Source of the DNA: Cephalothrix simula
Lineage: Eukaryota > Nemertea > Palaeonemertea > Archinemertea > Cephalotrichidae
NCBI GenBank assembly: GCA_035591015.1
Contig: JAXIUW010190957.1
Coordinates: 1 to 12,085 of the forward strand
DNA length: 12,085 nucleotides
Reading direction: 5' to 3'
Of the stretch, positions 9,446 through 12,085 are shown piece after piece (position 1 is the first letter of the stretch; the number at the start of each line of letters is the position of its first letter). The translations under genes were made by a program, and so were the position numbers. The notes under the pieces are model-generated. The model was not told the DNA's origin. It ran no database searches and saw nothing but the letters and a program-made list of their open reading frames with translations.

Positions 9446-9734
9446 CCATTTTGAAAATGAAAAAATCACGCATCAATTGTTGATAATATATCTTCAAATA
9501 TAGCAAGGGATAAGCAGTATGCAGTGATTAACAAGTAGATGGTCATGGACGTTACCAAAATATATTTCAAAGCTGAGAAATAAGGAAAGTAAAATATGAA
9601 CTCGTTAATTCCTTATTTCTCATTATCCCTTGCTATGCCTATATTGTTATTTTCGTCGCTCTTTTAAAGATATATTTTCATCAATTGATGTGTGATTCAA
9701 TTTCCATTTTCTCCCTCATTAGTATTCAAAATGG
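9446..9734. mobile_element. Foldback (MITE-like) element
   Basis: The outer ends CCATTTTGAA (9446-9455) and TTCAAAATGG (9725-9734) are exact reverse complements. Inward, the arms keep matching with small gaps: ATCACGCATCAATTG against CAATTGATGTGTGAT, AATATATCTT against AAGATATATT, and TAGCAAGGGATA (9501-9512) against TATCCCTTGCTA (9624-9635). A further pair, GAGAAATAAGGAA (9575-9587) and TTCCTTATTTCTC (9609-9621), forms a central hairpin. The arms total roughly 80-110 bp of a 289-bp element with no coding capacity. No clear target-site duplication was seen, so the superfamily is not assigned. Confidence 0.75.
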
Positions 9735-10471
9735 TTGACACTTAGACCTAACCCCTTTCGGGGTCAAGGAACCAGACTAGTTTTCATTTTATAGTCGACG
9801 TTAGCAAATACTTTCTAATGCTACCAGTGCACTTCTATCTACACAACACTCGGAAAAAGTATAAATTGTTTTCTCTTAAATGTGCCTGATGGGCTGCACT
9901 TATACAATTAAATTTTTTATGCAACATATACACTGCAGGAAAGTAAGTATGAGCAAATTATTGATACATGTAGAATGAACTTAATGTGTTTTTACATGGT
10001 GTCCTCTAATACATTTATATCACCGTTTCTGGCGATCGATATGTATAATGGCTTTTTACATCCGTTACAAATGGGTTGACTTCTCCCTTTTTTGTGCAGT
10101 TAACTGCTGAGTCAGGTAGCTACCATTTCCAATTCCATTACTGGTATGTTCATTGACCTAAGATCTGTAACCTAATTTCGTATACCCTTGTATATTTGTC
10201 TCTCGAGTCCTCCTGCAAATTGAAGATATGACAAAGTTCCTATCAATCAAACGGTTTGTGCTGTAAATTTGATATAATGTGTTCTACATCATCAGTCAAA
10301 GCTTAGTATACTTTTAGCTGCTGGAGCATTGAGCAAAGATAGCAAAAAATGTATGTTATATACCCAATTCCTGTACATGTAGGCAGAAGGCACGACTTTC
10401 TCCGTTTGTATATATAACGCTTATATCAGGACGATGTGCCCAGTAGCGTCCTCATAGAATGTAGGACTCTT
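9735..10471. other. AT-rich intron, nothing recognised
   Basis: No exon, RNA gene or repeat was recognised. A GTAAGT word at about 9945 follows a CTGCAG only four bases upstream and is not read as an exon. Confidence 0.6.
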
Positions 10472-10536
10472 CGGTTTATTGAAAATTCCAAATTGCTGAT
10501 GTGTTTTCATCATCAGCATTCAGCATTGGTAAACCG
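10472..10536. repeat. Nested 65-base hairpin
   Basis: Three stem segments nest in order: CGGTTTA (10472-10478) with TAAACCG (10530-10536), CCAA with TTGG, and TGCTGATG (10494-10501) with CATCAGCA (10511-10518) around a nine-base loop. Asymmetric bulges of about 7-9 bases interrupt the stem. The size is in the range of an animal microRNA precursor, but the interruptions argue against one. Confidence 0.35.
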
Positions 10537-11456
10537 CTTTAGATTTAAACTTATCAATAACAGAAATAGCTCATAACTTTTTGAAGTTAGCCATGTGAAT
10601 TCTTCTTTTGTAACTTTGATATTCTCACCAACAAATGGCAAATAGTTGCTTCCCAACCTTCTGATTATTTTCGCGGCATGCAAGGAATGGAAGTCTTTCA
10701 ACTGGTAGTGCCACTGCTGGGTAAACTCCTTAGCTTTGATTTCATTTGGCAAATGTTAAGATTGTCGGGTTCTTTGAAACCTTTCGTTGTTGATTTTTAT
10801 GTTAGGTTCATTAACAAATTGACCAAATTCTAACGGTGGCTCGTGGTATTTCGTATAATAGTTTCATTTAGAGGAAATCATTTGTCCAGTTATGGCGCAA
10901 TTTTCCAAATTCTGGCTTGACTGTTAAAATTTTATTTGGATATTTATGATGAGCATAATTTTGGATTGTGGTATATGTTTTTAAAGATGCCAGAAGCTGA
11001 GGCGTTTTTTTTTGTAAGTGTTAACATTTTCATCTCTCGCGTATTTTACATGTACATATACGAGGTAAATGTAAAGTTCTGCTTTCTACATAACTGATCA
11101 TAACTGTTATACATGTAGTCTTTTTGCTTAGAAAGGGGTATGTAGAAAAACAGATTTTGAGCGTATTGCTGATTAATAATCCGAATGATGACACCCTATA
11201 TCTATCTTGAGATATTCAATATGGCCGCCACTGATCTTACCAAACCCTCGGTCGAACGCGGTCACAGTGGCGTAAGCACACAATGGATACCTTTTGGTCA
11301 GAGTTCAGGGGCCCCCGAATGACATTAAAAAATTGATTTTTATTATCGTCCCCGCAATAGGCCCCCATTAATCTCCCATTGTGGAGGAGAGTTACCAGTT
11401 ACGCGACCAGATGCAGTATCGAAAAAAAATGTGAACGCAGCCCGCTCAACCGCAAA
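10537..11456. other. Intron with no gene recognised
   Basis: A perfect 10-bp inverted pair, TTTCTACATA (11083-11092) and TATGTAGAAA (11139-11148), is present. From about 11215 to 11456 the sequence is GC- and CpG-richer, with ATGGCCGCCACTG at 11221 and GGGGCCCCC near 11310. It looks like a repeat fragment, but its ends could not be set. A minus-strand open frame at 10513-10752 lacks an ATG start and has no recognised domain. Confidence 0.5.
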
Positions 11457-11539
11457 TCAAGGTCATTAAGGCAAGGTCATTAAGGGCTCAAGTTTATCGG
11501 GTGTTTTTAATTAGTTGGAAGTTACTTCTAGCAAGGTCA
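11457..11539 (+). promoter_or_regulatory. Cluster of three AGGTCA nuclear-receptor-type half-sites
   Basis: TCAAGGTCA (11457-11465) is the extended half-site bound by monomeric NR5A and ERR-type receptors. CAAGGTCATTAAGG is repeated in tandem at 11458-11471 and 11472-11485, and a third CAAGGTCAT lies at 11532-11540. All are on the + strand within 170 bases of the exon. Regulatory function is inference; a short tandem duplication in repeat-derived DNA explains the first two copies just as well. Confidence 0.25.
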
Positions 11540-11623
11540 TAGTTGTTGTGCAACCCGGCCATACAGAGCTCATTATTAACTATATGTTTCAAAATATTGA
11601 ACATTTTCTTTCGCGTTTTTCAG

Positions 11624-11871
11624 GTAAATGGTCAGGATCTATCAAACGCGACGCACGAGGAAGCTGTCGAGGCATTCCGGTCGGCGAAAGAACCCATTGT
11701 GGTTGAGGTTCTACGGCGTATCACGCCGAACAATCAACCAAAGTCGTCCAAGATGAAGTCTCGTTCGCCAGCCTTGGTATCCGTTGCTACTCAAACTGAC
11801 GTATGGCTTGATGAAAGCTATAACAGACCCCCAACACCACCGCCAAATATATACAGCTTACAAGGAAATGG
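11624..11871 (+). CDS. PDZRN3: Internal coding exon of a PDZRN3/4-like RING-PDZ E3 ubiquitin ligase (partial)
   Basis: The exon has 82 full codons plus two bases of a split Gly codon. It is bounded by a pyrimidine-rich tract ending in CAG (11621-11623) and a consensus donor GTAAGT (11872-11877). It opens in phase 0 with VNGQDLSNATHEEAVEAF, the end of a PDZ domain: the VNG strand, the alpha-B helix (about residues 10-22), then the last strand PIVVEVLRR (24-32). His11 falls at the alpha-B1 position that marks class I PDZ domains, which bind S/T-X-hydrophobic C-termini. A basic, Ser-rich linker follows (34-48), then SVATQTD (53-59) and a proline-rich stretch RPPTPPP (68-74). In vertebrate PDZRN3 the first PDZ domain also ends in a very similar AKEPIVVQVLRR-type segment and is followed by a linker with a TQTD motif, so the assignment rests on both parts. 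Family knowledge: these proteins carry an N-terminal RING and TRAF-type zinc finger and act in ubiquitylation, for example of MuSK and in Wnt signalling. None of those domains lies in this window. PDZRN4 or an unsplit invertebrate ancestor fits equally well; LNX or another multi-PDZ protein is less likely. Confidence 0.85.
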
Positions 11872-12085
11872 GTAAGTACAGAATTATACAGGAGCATCAA
11901 CCCGAGTTTCATGTGATGTCACACGAGTGTTGATATCAAAGTAAACGAGAGTTGATATTTTTCTCATATCAAAAACAATTTAATTGTGGTGTATAGGATA
12001 TATGACATTATACAGTTATTATACTACTATAGTATGGTGATATGATGATTTATTACCGAGAGGTTGAAAATGATACCGTGCCAGC
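11872..12085 (+). other. Start of the downstream intron (truncated by the window end)
   Basis: It begins with the consensus donor GTAAGT and interrupts a Gly codon after its second base (phase 2). The following sequence is AT-rich with in-frame stops immediately after the donor (TAA at 11873-11875). Nothing else was recognised in it. Confidence 0.8.

Larger units (their letters stand above)
1..11623 (+). other. Intron upstream of the PDZRN-like exon (5' end outside the window)
   Basis: The interval ends at the acceptor CAG at 11621-11623, with a pyrimidine-rich run at 11605-11622. A plausible branch site, TATTAAC, lies at 11574-11580, about 45 bases upstream of the junction. The exon starts inside a PDZ domain, so an upstream coding exon must exist. 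No segment resembling the first half of a PDZ domain (GLGF-type loop, or GDRI-type strand before VNG), a RING or a TRAF zinc finger was recognised on the + strand. The intron is therefore inferred to be at least 11.6 kb. It is AT-rich and contains the repeats listed separately. A small nested gene or unrecognised exon cannot be excluded by eye. Confidence 0.75.

Noticed and set aside
5384-9512. Shared 12-mer AGCAAGGGATAA at about 5384 and 9502
   Set aside because: Matches of this length are expected by chance in 12 kb, and the flanks do not align.
10513-10752. 79-codon open frame, - strand, with a protein-like composition
   Set aside because: It opens at TTG just after a stop, has no known domain and overlaps a hairpin; chance length.
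11543-11623. ATG-initiated extension in frame with the exon
   Set aside because: The 27 codons before Val are the intron tail: they cover the pyrimidine tract and the CAG acceptor and lack PDZ similarity.
11515-11706. Open frame overlapping the PDZ exon in another frame
   Set aside because: It is a shadow of the real exon; the PDZ frame with its splice sites explains the region.

Overview
This window is eukaryotic, intron-dominated DNA, most likely from an invertebrate animal. It is AT-rich, and its open frames are no longer than chance predicts at this composition. Exactly one convincing protein-coding exon is present, with textbook splice sites. The repeats (a tRNA-derived SINE, foldback elements, and a palindrome-ended element with TGACCTTGACCT motifs) resemble those familiar from mollusc and other lophotrochozoan genomes. 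That placement is an impression from repeat style and is not proven by the sequence.

The gene is on the + strand. An internal exon at 11624-11871 encodes the C-terminal part of a PDZ domain followed by a linker. It closely resembles the first PDZ domain and following linker of the PDZRN3/PDZRN4 (RING finger plus PDZ) E3 ubiquitin ligases. Everything from 1 to 11623 is best read as the preceding intron, because no upstream exon of that gene (RING, TRAF-type zinc finger, first half of the PDZ) was recognised. Bases 11872-12085 begin the next intron.

The intron, left to right, holds the following. 1-250 is a CpG-dense, self-complementary block with an 18-bp tandem repeat. 1641-1671 is a small GC-rich patch. 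2457-2626 is a minus-strand tRNA-derived SINE. 4119-4257 is a long, nearly loopless hairpin. 5158-5461 is a repeat with palindromic ends. 7110-7249 holds a degenerate direct repeat and 7387-7537 an imperfect inverted repeat. 7605-7824 is a GC-richer patch with an AAGATGGCGGCC motif. 9219-9327 is a possible cryptic terminal exon. 9446-9734 is a foldback (MITE-like) element with matching arms. 10472-10536 is a small nested hairpin. 11457-11539 holds three AGGTCA half-sites just before the exon. The remaining intron is AT-rich sequence in which I see no gene.

No new multi-gene system is visible. The best leads are a conserved-looking TQT (possible dynein light chain) motif in the exon, the 4.1-kb hairpin, the foldback element and the possible cryptic exon.
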